Source: Penaeus vannamei (Eukaryota; Arthropoda; Malacostraca; Decapoda; Penaeidae). Taken from it: a DNA stretch of 17,500 nucleotides. The translations under genes were made by a program, and so were the position numbers. The notes beneath the pieces were generated by a model. The model was not told the origin of the DNA. It worked only from the letters and a program-made list of their open reading frames with translations, and did no database searches. Shown one piece after another: positions 1 to 10,731 of the stretch (its first letter is position 1; each line of letters begins with the position of its first letter). Location: positions 23,804,516 through 23,822,015 of the forward strand of contig NC_091558.1 of NCBI RefSeq assembly GCF_042767895.1. The letters are read 5' to 3'.

Positions 1-1258
<1,258 letters not shown>

Positions 1259-1269
1259 CCTCCCTCCTT
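1259..1269 (-). other. Polypurine tract (plus-strand primer)
   Basis: On the minus strand this reads AAGGAGGGAGG, a pure purine run ending exactly where the 3' LTR begins. This is the position expected for the RNase H-resistant primer of plus-strand DNA synthesis. The stretch 1270-1523 between it and the pol stop is AT-rich 3' untranslated sequence in which I see no gene. Confidence 0.85.
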
Positions 1270-1523
1270 AAAAGAAAAAGAAGTATTACTTTCTTTTTAT
1301 TTAAATTATATATTTCATATGATGCATTATGTAGAGCATATCACTGCCCATTCACTTCTTATTCAATTATTTAAATTAAATAGCACATCACCTGATCTGA
1401 CGTATAATTGGTTTAGGAGACAAGAGGAACTTAGCTGGTGCAAAACAAAGATAGATTAGAAAATATGTAATATAGGATCAGACATCTATTACAATTTACA
1501 ACTTTGCAATCTATATGCTTTGC

Positions 1524-3821
1524 TTACCCACGTGACAAAGCATCAGCCAGTACATTTTCTTTTCCTCTGATGTGGTTAACACTGAGGTTGTATTTCTGAA
1601 GCTCTAAACTCCACCTCAGAATCCTCTGATTCTTACAGCTCATTTTAGAGATGAAAGTTAATGGATTATGGTCTGTATAAATCTTTACAGCTTCCTTTGT
1701 AGGATATAAATAAATTTCAAAGTGCCTCAAAGCTAATATCAAAGCAAGAGTTTCTTTCTCTACTGTAGAGTAATTTCGCTGATGCTTATTGAATTTCTTG
1801 GAGAAATAACACACCGGATGATCAACGCCAGCTGCATCAGCCTGACATAACACAGCCCCAGCACCCGTGTCACTAGCGTCTACATACAGGATGAAACCCT
1901 CCTCAAAGTCAGGCGAGATGAGGATGGGTGAAGATATCAGCATAGCTTTGACTGTTTTAAAGGCTTTTTCACATGAATCTGACCAAATGAACTTAACTCC
2001 TTTCTTTAATAAATCTATTAATGGGGCAACAATATCAGAAAAATTAATCACAAACCTCCTATAGTAGCCAGCCATGCCAAGAAACCTCATCACCTCTCTC
2101 TTGGCCTTGGGCGCTGGATACTTATCTATTGCATGAATCTTGCTATTCAAAGGCTTGACCTGTCCTTGACCAACTTCATATCCCAGGTAAGTTACATGCG
2201 CATGTGCAAAGTCACTCTTGGCAAGGTTTACCGTTAGGTTAGCTGCCGAGAGCCTCTCAAACAGTGCCTGCAGCCTCTCCAGATGTTCCACCCAGTTGTC
2301 ACTGTAAATTATTATGTCATCCAGATAAGCTTTACATCCATCTAATCCTGAAATTAGACCATTGATTAAACGCTGGAAGGTTGCGGGAGCTGTTTTTAAA
2401 CCAAACGGCATTACACAGTATTGAAAGAGTCCATCTGGCGTTACAAATGCAGAGATTTCTTTTGCCCTCTCTGTCATGGGGATTTGCCAGTACCCTTTTA
2501 ACATGTCTATCTTTGTTACATATTTGGCCTTACCCACCTGGTCAATGCAGTCATCAATACGAGGTATAGGATAAGAATCATCCCTCGTCAGCGTATTTAC
2601 CTTCCGAAAATCCGTGCAGAAGCGAATTCCACCATCAGCCTTGGGCACTAGTATGCATGGGGAACTCCAAGCACTAACACTGGGCTCAATGATTTTGTTT
2701 TCCAACATATACCGGACCTCATCTCTCATCTGCTTACCTTTTGTTGGATTTACTCTGTAAGGATGTTGCTTCACTGGGCCATTATCGCCAATATCAATAT
2801 CATGATGCATTAAATTCGTCCGACCCAGAACATCAGAAAACAGACAAGAAAAATCCAAAAGCAAGTTATTCAGCTGTTGCTGTTTCGAAGAATCTAGATG
2901 AGAAAACTTATTTTTTAGATTATTAAGAATATCTGAATTCATTAATTTAGAGTGAGGCACATCAACAAGGGGATCTTCATCTTTCTCGCTATCATTAATA
3001 ACATTCATCACATCATTCACCATGACTGCATTGCCATCCTTACATTCTTCTATAGGCCGTTTATTGCGTTCTACATATTTCTTAATCTGATTAATATGGC
3101 AAAGTCGTGACTGTTTACGCTTACCGGGAGTCTGAATTACATAATTCAGGTCACTTAGCTTTTTCTCCACGGTACATGGTCCAAAATAACGCGCCTTCAG
3201 TGACTGCCCAGGGACGGGAAGGAAGACCAGTACTCTTTCTCCAGGTGAAAAGGATCGTGACTGAGCATCTCTGTCGTACCGCGTCTTCATCCGTCTCTGG
3301 GCCTCACCGAGGTTCGCTCTTGCCAGTTCACATACTCTGTGGAGTTTTAATCTAAAGTCCATTACATGGTTCAATATATCAGACCTATTATCATCTAACC
3401 ATCTTTCTTTCAACATCTTTAGTGGACCTCTTACCTCATGGCCGAACACAAGCTCAAATGGGCTAAACCCCAGAGTATCCTGCACACTCTCTCTAGCAGC
3501 AAACAACAACAGCGGAACCATTTCATCCCACTGGTCATCCGTCTCATGACAGTAAATGCGGACCATGTTTTTCAACGTCTGGTGGAATCTCTCCAGCGCG
3601 CCCTGCGACTCTGGGTGGTAGGCGCTTGACACTTGATGTCGTACGCCCATCCGTCGCATGGCTGCCTGGAACGCCTTAGAGAGGAAGTTACTGCCTTGGT
3701 CGGACTGGATCACCCTCGGTAACCCATATGTACAGAAAAATTTCGTGAGTTCTTTGATTATTGCCTTGCTACTGATCTTACGCAACGGGATCGCCTCAGG
3801 ATATCGAGTGGAAGAACACAT
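1524..3821 (-). pseudogene. pol: gag-pol, 3' part: integrase core C-half, RT, RNase H
   Basis: Downstream part of the retrotransposon polyprotein, 765 codons from the first ATG after the break. That ATG is an internal codon and not a natural start. Integrase core: second Asp in SDQGSNF (residue 41) and Glu in GALERFH (77), giving the D,D-35-E spacing. A GPY/F-type C-terminal region follows (about 195-250, with GPC in place of GPY). Then comes reverse transcriptase (about 340-600) with catalytic Asp in VTKID (439) and YLDD (499-502). Last is RNase H with D648, E690, D717 and D760, ending ADALSRG and stop. Integrase lies ahead of RT in the same open frame. All visible RT and RNase H catalytic residues are intact, with no stops or frameshifts. 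The integrase is separated from its first catalytic Asp by the 1.3-kb insertion, so this copy is not expected to make a complete Pol. Confidence 0.93.
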
Positions 3822-5121
3822 GGTAATTGTTGAAGACCGCGACGCACCCTCGCAGAGACTAAGTCGAAAAAAATGATGTTTTTCTGCATGAAATCCTATG
3901 ATTTCATCGATTTTTGGCGTTGTTTCTTTTGCGATTAATCGTTCAGGAGATCGAGTACCATTTCTCCATCGACGATTTTGATTTGATAGTCCCGTTAGCA
4001 GGGGAGGGCATGAAGTATATCAGGGAAATTATGGGGTAAAACAAGCTTAAATAAGAAGAATAACGATCAAAAATGCATAAAACTAGCACAAAAAGCGCTT
4101 AAAATCGGCCAATGAAACTCTACGGATGTAACCGCCATCTTTGAAAGTTTACGGACTGACGCGAAAATCAATCAAAAACTCTACGGGAACCCAACCCACA
4201 TTTCGGCAAAAAATCTACGGGAATTTACACGTTCCAACCCCCAAAAACGTATTGACCAATAAACCAACCAACCTAATATATCAATATAAATTGCCGTGAC
4301 TAAGCGTGTCCTTCGGGCACTGCCCGAGGAGAGGGTTGATGGGGGGCAAGCCCCCCAACACCCCCCAGGACACATTCTCTCCACCACGGTATGTACGGCA
4401 AGACAGAGCTGCATTCACACCGTAAAATAATAAACCAAATACCTTTATATCAGGAAACGTGAAACTTTCGTTTCTTTGTACTGTTGGGATTGCTTCGATT
4501 TTAATCACCTTTTTCGTCCTTTGGAGCTCTTGATGGGCTCAGATATAAAACTGGGATGGTTACTGAAGTCGAATTATTCTTCGATGCCACTGTAAAGGTC
4601 TTAAAAAAGAACCCAGAATCAACACAACACTGGAAACGCAACATTTCTCACCGGCTTTCAATCTCGAAATGAGCGGGTTGGTGAGCTGTCAACTTGTGGC
4701 TGGCGCAAGAAAGTGTGAAACACTCGATGCGCAGGATTCGATATGAGGGTATAGATAAATATAAAAATATGCAATTGAAGTATAATAACATTACTAAAAG
4801 ACTTTAAAGGTATAAATGCGTACCAGCAGACACAGATAATTAGCCAAATATCGTTTTGACAAGCGCGTAATGATACACGGACTAGTTCGCGAACGCAAAA
4901 ATGCGTTCGTGGGTCAGTGTCGTGTTTTTCCTAGCAAGGTAAACAAGCTCATCGACTTTGAATTTGAAAGGCGGCCGCGCGTTATATTTTCGTCATTTAG
5001 CGGTGACTATAAGGCCGGTGCATCTTAAACTATACGCTCTCCCCTTCTATTTTTCCCGCTCTATAAGATGGCGGTGTCCATTTTCCTCTATCTACGCGCG
5101 TCGCGGTCTTCAACCTCTACC
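3822..5121. mobile_element. 1.3-kb non-autonomous TIR DNA transposon
   Basis: The ends are inverted repeats. The left end starts GGTAATTGTTGAAGACCGCG, and the right end read on the opposite strand starts GGTAGAGGTTGAAGACCGCG; 21 of the first 24 bases agree, with mismatches only at positions 5-7. The host octamer gaacacat is duplicated on both sides (3814-3821 and 5122-5129). Removing the insert plus one octamer brings the integrase codons on each side back into the same frame. No long open frame lies inside, only ones under 80 codons, so it encodes no transposase. Inside are several CTACGG motifs (4118, 4174 and 4215, with a TTACGG variant near 4150), an inverted pair ccgccatctt/aagatggcgg (4132 and 5066), and a GC-rich hairpin (4339-4354). 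An 8-bp duplication and GG-starting ends suit a Merlin- or Mutator-like element; hAT is less likely because its ends usually start CA. Family not assigned. Confidence 0.85.
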
Positions 5122-7430
5122 GAACACATGATGGTGAGGAGGTAATTATTACCGGATTTTGTCTTGGGAAGCGGGCCAACACAGTCTATAATTACGTGAC
5201 TAAAAGGCTCAGAGATCACAGGAATCGGATATAAAGGCGCTACAGGGATCTTCTGGTTAGGCTTTCCCACGACCTGGCACTGATGACACGATTTACAATA
5301 ATTCACAACATCTCTACGTAACCCCGGCCAATAGAAATGGTTCATTATTTTTCTGAATGTTTTGTTAATACCCATATGACCCGACAATGGTGAATCGTGA
5401 GCAAGACTCAGGATCTGTGACCTGTAAGGTGCTGGGACAACGACCTGGTGTACCACGTGCCAGTCGTCTCCCGCGCCCACGTGACGAGGCCTCCATTTTC
5501 TCATCAAGACGCCACCTTTTTTATAATAAGCTGCAGGTATATCTGACGCATCAGTTTCTGACCCAGCTAATTCAGCAATCTTACACAATTCTGCGTCACA
5601 TTTTTGCTGATCTATAAGCTTCCCTTTATCAACGGGGAAGACACTTAGCTTGTCGTCACCAGCATCAGTCTCGTGGCATAGCAATGAAGTTCCTTCGTCA
5701 CCTCTCACGTCATTTCCATTACCACATACCTCGTCCTTATTACGTACGCACTGACTCGCACGAGCTACCGTGGGAGGGTCGTGCCCGACACGCCTTGCCT
5801 CCCGCATGCTCCTCGTGACCGCGCAGGCAGGGAACATGCCCACGTCTTCTTCTGCAAGCTGTTCACCGTCGTTTATGTCTGGAGTACTTAGAATTGCTAC
5901 ATTAATTTGGGGTTTAGCAAATACCTTCTCTCCTGCCAAGTCATTTGCCAATATAAATGATACACCTTCTATGGGTAATTTAGGTACCACTCCTACAGTT
6001 ACTTCCTTATCACAGAAATGAGATTTGAGATGAACCTTATGTAACGGGGCAATCAGATGCCCACACTCAATACCGGCTATGACGACACTCGCGTCCGAAG
6101 TCTTCCCCGCTAGTGGCAATACACCTTCCAAGAGCAGTGACTGTAACGCCGCTGTATCTCTTAATATTACGATAGGCTTTTCACCACTTTCATCACCAAC
6201 CAGAGATACACTTCCTTCTGAGCAAAACGGCTTGAATTCATCACTTACATTTCTAAATCTATCTGTATCAGAAAGCAAATTGACTTCTACTGGACTTTTT
6301 ACATCCTTAAATCTAGTACTGGCAAGAGCTACGGGAACGTCCTTGGACTTCTCTTTTAAGAACCAGCAATTGCTGATAGTATGACCCAACAACTTGCAAT
6401 TAAAGCATCTAACTGATTTCTTTTTATCATAACTGGAGTTATGACCAGGACTGGCGGTCTCTCTCTTATCACCTTTAAATTCATTCTTACCTGTCAGGGG
6501 AGTGGGTTGTGGTTTTACAGTACTCTTTGGACCCTCAACATTTCTGTGGATCAAAGCATAATCCTCTGCCATTCTGGCAGCTTCATCTAACACCTTTACC
6601 CTGTTTTCATTTAAATACATCTTAATGCGGTCAGGTAGACATTTCTTAAATTCTTCTACAAGAATCAGTTGATATAGTTTATCACAATCATTATCTACTT
6701 TCTCACTCTCACACCAACGAGCAAGCAAGCCATCTTTCTCTCTGGCAAAATCTAAAAAGCTCTGATTGTCCCTTTTCCGCAGATTACGGAACTTTAAGCG
6801 GTAGGCCTCCGGCACCAACTCGTATCCCTTTAACACAGCCGTCTTTACTTTATCATAGTCACGAGAATCCGTCACGGACATTGACATGTAAATTTCTTGA
6901 GCTTTACCAGTGAGGACAGATTGAAGCAGTACCGTCCATTGTTTTTTAGGCCAATCAGAACTAATTGCTATTTTCTCAAAATATCTAAAGTAATTGTCAA
7001 CAGCATTCTCTTGAAATGGGGGAACCAATTTTGCGTTAGCAGTTATGTTAAACGGCACAGCAGCGAGTGAGGCCGCTCTGAGCTCTAACTCCTTTAATTT
7101 GATTTCTCTCTCTATGTCTAGTTCACGCATACGACACTCGTTCTCTCTCTGACGCACTTCTAACTCACGCATTCGGTATTCGTTCTGTAGCTCAAGCTCT
7201 TTTATCCTAACCATATCGCTGTCATTTTCTACGTATTCAAGTGCGCTGTCATCTAATAACCCATCATCTACCATATACTTAATCAACTCATTCCTAATCT
7301 GAAATTTAAATGAACCTCTCCTTACACTAAATTCAATCTTTTCAGGAACTTTTATCAAATCAGTCTTTCTCAAATCCATCAGAGCCTCCACTGTAGGAGA
7401 CTCGAAGAATTGTTCCATGTCAAAAGGCAT
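5088..7430 (-). pseudogene. gag-pol: gag-pol, 5' part: gag, zinc knuckle, protease, integrase N-half
   Basis: First part of the polyprotein, 780 codons; the last ten or so are read from the TIR insertion, so the true element sequence ends near 5122. Start chosen at 7430, about 100 bases after the primer binding site. Order: charged N-terminal region with a Glu/Arg/Leu-rich predicted coiled coil (about 70-120); gag capsid-like region (about 135-295), resembling the gag region from which the vertebrate SCAN domain is thought to derive; CCHC zinc knuckle (C342, C345, H350, C355); aspartic protease-like region with the active-site motif RDTA (424-427) where DTG or DSG is usual; linker; integrase H2C2 zinc-binding domain (H678, H685, C712, C715); and first integrase catalytic Asp (D749 in IIDCVGP). 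The frame then runs into the insertion and stops. Apart from this break it is open. Confidence 0.92.
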
Positions 7431-7533
7431 CTTGAAAATATTACTCCCACCTTTACAAAGTTATAATAAATGTATTTCATCAATCATTTACATGATATAG
7501 CATCTTTATTATTATACTTAATGAAACAAAAGT

Positions 7534-7551
7534 ATCCCGGTCAGGCCCCCA
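7534..7551 (-). other. tRNA primer binding site
   Basis: On the minus strand, four bases after the 5' LTR end, the sequence reads TGGGGGCCTGACCGGGAT. It begins TGG like other primer binding sites and agrees at 15 of 18 positions with the proline-tRNA site known from murine leukaemia virus. The implied tRNA 3' end has C before CCA, as proline tRNAs have, but the acceptor-stem bases differ. The exact tRNA is uncertain. Confidence 0.8.
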
Positions 7552-7555
7552 ATTT

Positions 7556-8484
7556 TGTTACGTAGCTTTCGTTCTTTAACAATGACACCGGTTGTTCCAG
7601 AACAGGGCGCATAACAGAACCCAATCTAGGTTGATATGATTTGGTGTCAAGCGTAATACAATATAAATATACTTTTGTTTCTCTTAATTCCAAGCTCATA
7701 GTCCACTCAGAAGTACGTATGTTCTTATATGCTGCTGTAATATCTCCTGCTTGTTTATCTTAACGGTAATATTAACAATGTTATCAATCATTAGTAATTC
7801 ATATACTAGTAATTAGATATTTATATACTAGTTCTTCTTTTCAAGCCTTGTTATAATTACTAATTAATCATCACTTATTATGTTCCACGTGTTTATTTAC
7901 TATGTTATATTAATATTATTGTACACAACTTTCTATCATTTATCATTTCATTTTAGATTCCCTTTTTTAAAGTATTGTAGATTTTTTGTAATATAAAGTA
8001 AGTATGTAAAGTAGGGAGTATAAAGCCACTTTATGATTCACTTATATTTTCACCAATCACCGGATAACAAAATAGAATATCACTTCATCCACAAACATAT
8101 ATTCACTTCAACACACACAAAATGATATTCATATAGAAATAAACATAACATAATACAGGGTATCAAATAAAGTTAACTTACAAATATTAACGTAAATTAT
8201 AGTAAACCACAACCCGGCTCCGCCGACCACCGACCAGCCATAGTCACCTCTTTCCACCAGTCCGTCCAAGGTCGTTCTACCCCTCATTCGCCCTCACCCC
8301 CATACAATCCTATTCTGAGTTGACTAGACCGAAACCCGAACCCGACCGAACCCCTTATGTCTCGTCCACGTGTTCCGAGTCCCGTCAGTCCGTCGCAGTC
8401 GGAGCGAAGCGATGTGAGGTCATGCAGAGGTCATGCAATTAGTTGATGATCATGCACAGGTCGATGGTCGATGGGCAGCCATGT

Positions 8485-8488
<4 letters not shown>
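7556..8488 (-). repeat. 5' LTR
   Basis: Same sequence as 329-1258 apart from the two differences noted there. In element orientation its U3 end (8488 downward) contains three TGCATGA heptamers, and its 3' end (7556) is followed by the primer binding site. It should hold the Pol II promoter of the element, but I cannot pin a TATA box or start site with confidence. The region 7431-7533 between it and gag is a short 5' leader. Confidence 0.93.

Positions 8489-8542
<54 letters not shown>
8489..8542. repeat. (TA)n microsatellite, right half
   Basis: Continuation of the tract at 233-328 that the LTR element interrupted. It ends at ataaagaatg, which matches 14786 in unit B. Confidence 0.93.
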
Positions 8543-8546
<4 letters not shown>

Positions 8547-8832
8547 AATGAAATTGAATACAGGTTAATCGTCAAAAGTGGTGCTTTTTATATACTTTTT
8601 ATTTGATCAAGTTTTTTTTTTTTTCTTTTCTTTTTTTATGATATCTATTATTTTCAACGTTCACGATTATATTTTTAGCCATACTTTCCTCAAAGATGAC
8701 AACAGCTAGCAAAAGGATTTGGAAAAATACTCGGGAATATATGTCATCCTTTGGTGCATCACTTCCGAACAGATGAATATTAAAAAGAACAAGTTAATTT
8801 TTGTCATAGAATCAAGGGATTGTTAATCGAAA
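8543..8832. other. AT-rich spacer without genes
   Basis: Matches 14788-15067 in unit B closely. T-runs around 8611-8638 vary in length between units. No open frame, tRNA or other gene is recognisable. Relative to the rRNA fragments this is downstream (3') spacer, and the T-runs could serve in Pol I termination, though no known terminator motif is recognised. Confidence 0.6.
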
Positions 8833-9150
8833 TGTGTGTGTCTTTGTGTGTGTGTGTGTGTGTGTGTGTGTCTTTGTGTTTGTGTATGTGTGTGTGAGTT
8901 TATGTGTGTGTTTGTGTGTGTGTATGTGTTTGTGTGTGTTTGTTCTTGTATGTGTGTGTGTGTTTGTTTGTTTGTGTTTGCATGTGTGTGTGTTTGTGAT
9001 TGTACGTGTGTGTGTTTGTGATTGTATGTGTGTGTGTGTTTGTATGCATGTGTGTGCTTGTGTTTGTATGTATGCGTGTGTGTTTGTGTTTGTATGTATG
9101 TGTGTGTGTGTATTTGTGTTTGTGTGTGTATGTGTGTGTGTGTGTGTGTA
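8833..9150. repeat. Long (TG)n tract with TTTG and TATG interruptions
   Basis: About 320 bases of TG dinucleotides broken by tttg, tatg, cttg and gatt steps. The interruption pattern is largely shared with unit B (15068-15379), so the tract is inherited with the unit and did not arise independently. Alternating purine-pyrimidine DNA of this length is a Z-DNA candidate. Cys/Val or Thr/His open frames over it are not genes. Confidence 0.93.
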
Positions 9151-9285
9151 CGAACAAACAGAGAGAAAGAAATAATATTGACAACGGTGCCAACGTGTTA
9201 ACTGAGCCATACTTTTATTAAATACATATGTATAGGAAAATAAAATAAAATGATATTTACAATGATACTTGCCAGCTGACATGCG

Positions 9286-9780
9286 TTTAATAAATGTATA
9301 TTTCCATAAAAGTAGAATAACATAAAGAACATTAACAATGGCGCCAACGTGTTAACTGGTGTCGCGCGGATCGATCTAAAGCCTATAATAAAAATAATAA
9401 GTTAGAAAAAGAAGTTTTATTGTCCTGCCCTGTGAGCTTGAGTTCTGCATAATGGATATTTAGTCTCCGGTTAGGTAGCTGTTCAGTGAATTTATGTTTA
9501 TAATGTCAATTTAGCACTTCAGTAAGGAATGTTTTTAATAAATGTATATTTCCATAAAAGTAGAATAACATGAAGAACATTAACAATGGCGCCAACGTGT
9601 TAACTGGCGTCGCGCGGATCGATCTAAAGCCTATAATAAAAATAATAAGTTAGAAAAAGAAGTTTTATTGTCCTGCCCTGTGAGCTTGAGTTCTGCATAA
9701 TGGATATTTAGTCTCCGGTTAGGTAGCTGTTCAGTGAATTTATGTTTATAATGTCATTTAGCACTTCAGTAAGGAATGTT
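9286..9780. repeat. Two direct copies of a ~248-bp block (TRIM-like?)
   Basis: Copy 1 (9286-9533) and copy 2 (9534-9780) are almost identical: by eye two substitutions and one single-base indel. Unit B has one copy only (15511-15757). Each holds tttaataaatgtatatttcc, then ggcgccaacgtgttaactgg, then a purine-rich agaaaaagaag. The order tgtcctgccc ... aataaa ... attaaca / tggcgccaacgtg resembles the end of a short LTR followed by a lysine-tRNA-like primer site with one base missing. The block could therefore be a tandem remnant of a miniature LTR element. A diverged piece of the same motif lies at about 9168-9205. Repeat call certain; LTR interpretation tentative. Confidence 0.85.
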
Positions 9781-9840
9781 TTTAATGTTTTCGTCTGTCA
9801 GCATCAGCACGGAGTTTCTGACTATTACATTGTAGGTTCT

Positions 9841-9899
9841 TTCGTCCCCAACACCCCTAGTCATTCGCTTTACCGGATGGAACTCGTTCGATGCGAGTG

Positions 9900-9943
<44 letters not shown>

Positions 9944-10029
9944 AGTTGGATTGGTCTTTCGCCCCTATACTCAGCTCTGGCGATCGATTTGCACGTTAGA
10001 AACGCTTCGGACCTCCACCAGGGTTTCCC
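9841..10029 (-). pseudogene. 28S rRNA internal fragment fused to 18S (unit A)
   Basis: On the minus strand the sequence runs from GGGAAACCCTGGTGGAGGTC through ACGTGCAAATCGATCG, GTATAGGGGCGAAAGAC, ATCTAGTAGCTGGTTCCCTC, CGAAGTTTCCCTCAGGATAG and ATCCGGTAAAGCGAATGA. These are strongly conserved blocks of metazoan 28S rRNA, near position 1.5-1.7 kb in the human gene. Past GGTAAAGCG the match weakens: GACTAGGGGTGTTGGGGACG replaces the usual GATTAGAGG...TTGGGGCCG, and 9790-9840 is only doubtfully related. The fragment starts directly at the end of the 18S piece with no ITS or 5.8S between. It is a non-functional rRNA fragment. Confidence 0.88.
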
Positions 10030-10731
10030 GGCCGGTCCGGAGCAGAAGTCAAACTACGAGCGTTTCAACCGCAACAACTTTAATATACGCTAGTGGAGCT
10101 GGAATTACCGCGGCGGCTGGCACCAGACTTGCCCTCCACTCGATCCTCGTACAAGGATTTAAAGTGTACTCATTCCAATTGCGAGGCCCCGTTCGGGGCT
10201 CGCAACAGTATTTTTCGTCACTACCTCCCCGTGCCGGGAGTGGATAATTTGCGCGTCTGCTGCCTTCCTTAGATGTGGTAGCCGTTTCTCAGGCTCCCTC
10301 TCCGGAATCGAACCCTGATTCCCCGTTACCCGTGATAGCCACTGTAGGCGTTTAACCTACAATCGAGAGCTGATAAGGCAGACGCCTGCAGGACGCGGCG
10401 CCGACCTTACCCGGGTTACGGGAGGGGTCGTGCGCTCGGCAAAAGTTATTCTGATTTACCAAGATGTGTGCGGCCTGCCCCTTGCGGGAACCGGCTGCCG
10501 AGGGTTTTTGTCTAATAAAAGCGCTCCTCCCTCGCGGTCGGAGACTACAAAGGCATGTATTAGCTCTAGAATTACCACAGTTATCCAAGTACTGCGGTTC
10601 AGCAGAGATCCAATGAGTTATATCTGATTTAATGAGCCGTCCGCGGTTTCGCCTTAAGTCGGCCTGTACTTACACATGCATGGCTTAATCTTTGAGACAA
10701 GCATATGACTACTGGCAGGATCAACCAGGTA
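10030..10731 (-). pseudogene. 18S rRNA 5' fragment, truncated in V4 (unit A)
   Basis: On the minus strand this starts TACCTGGTTGATCCTGCCAG, the mature 5' end of eukaryotic 18S rRNA. It continues through GTCTCAAAGATTAAGCCATG, GCTCATTAAATCAG, GGATAACTGTGGTAATTC, TCCGGAGAGGGAGCCTGAGA, CAGACGCGCAAATTATCCA, CAGCCGCCGCGGTAATTCC and CGCTCGTAGTTTGACTT, so about the first 700 bases are present in order. It stops in the V4 region at about 10030, where 28S sequence begins. Two-thirds of 18S is missing, so it cannot form a small subunit. The conserved blocks are mostly intact here, unlike unit B, which carries a change near the 5' end. Confidence 0.95.

Noticed and set aside
1259..1523. env gene downstream of pol
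   Set aside because: Only about 260 AT-rich bases lie between the pol stop and the LTR, with no suitable frame.
4181..4508. Small open frames (75-77 codons) inside the TIR element as a transposase remnant
   Set aside because: Overlapping, short and with no recognisable catalytic motif; probably chance.
1524..7430. Ty1/copia element, because integrase precedes RT
   Set aside because: The RT and RNase H motifs (YLDD with IIIYSD, FGLKTAPATFQRL, ADALSRG end) and GPY/F-like integrase tail are Ty3/gypsy-type.
8812..9282. His/Thr and Cys/Val repeat proteins over the (TG)n tract, and similar ones at 63-472, 14469-14796 and 15055-15507
   Set aside because: Pure translations of dinucleotide repeats in several frames; no coding signal.
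10141..10200. tRNA or other small RNA gene in the conserved minus-strand block
   Set aside because: The conserved sequence is fully explained by 18S rRNA.
10030..10731. Functional 18S rRNA gene running off into an expansion segment
   Set aside because: After V4 the sequence is clearly 28S, and no other 18S blocks (for example the 3' domain) occur anywhere in the window.
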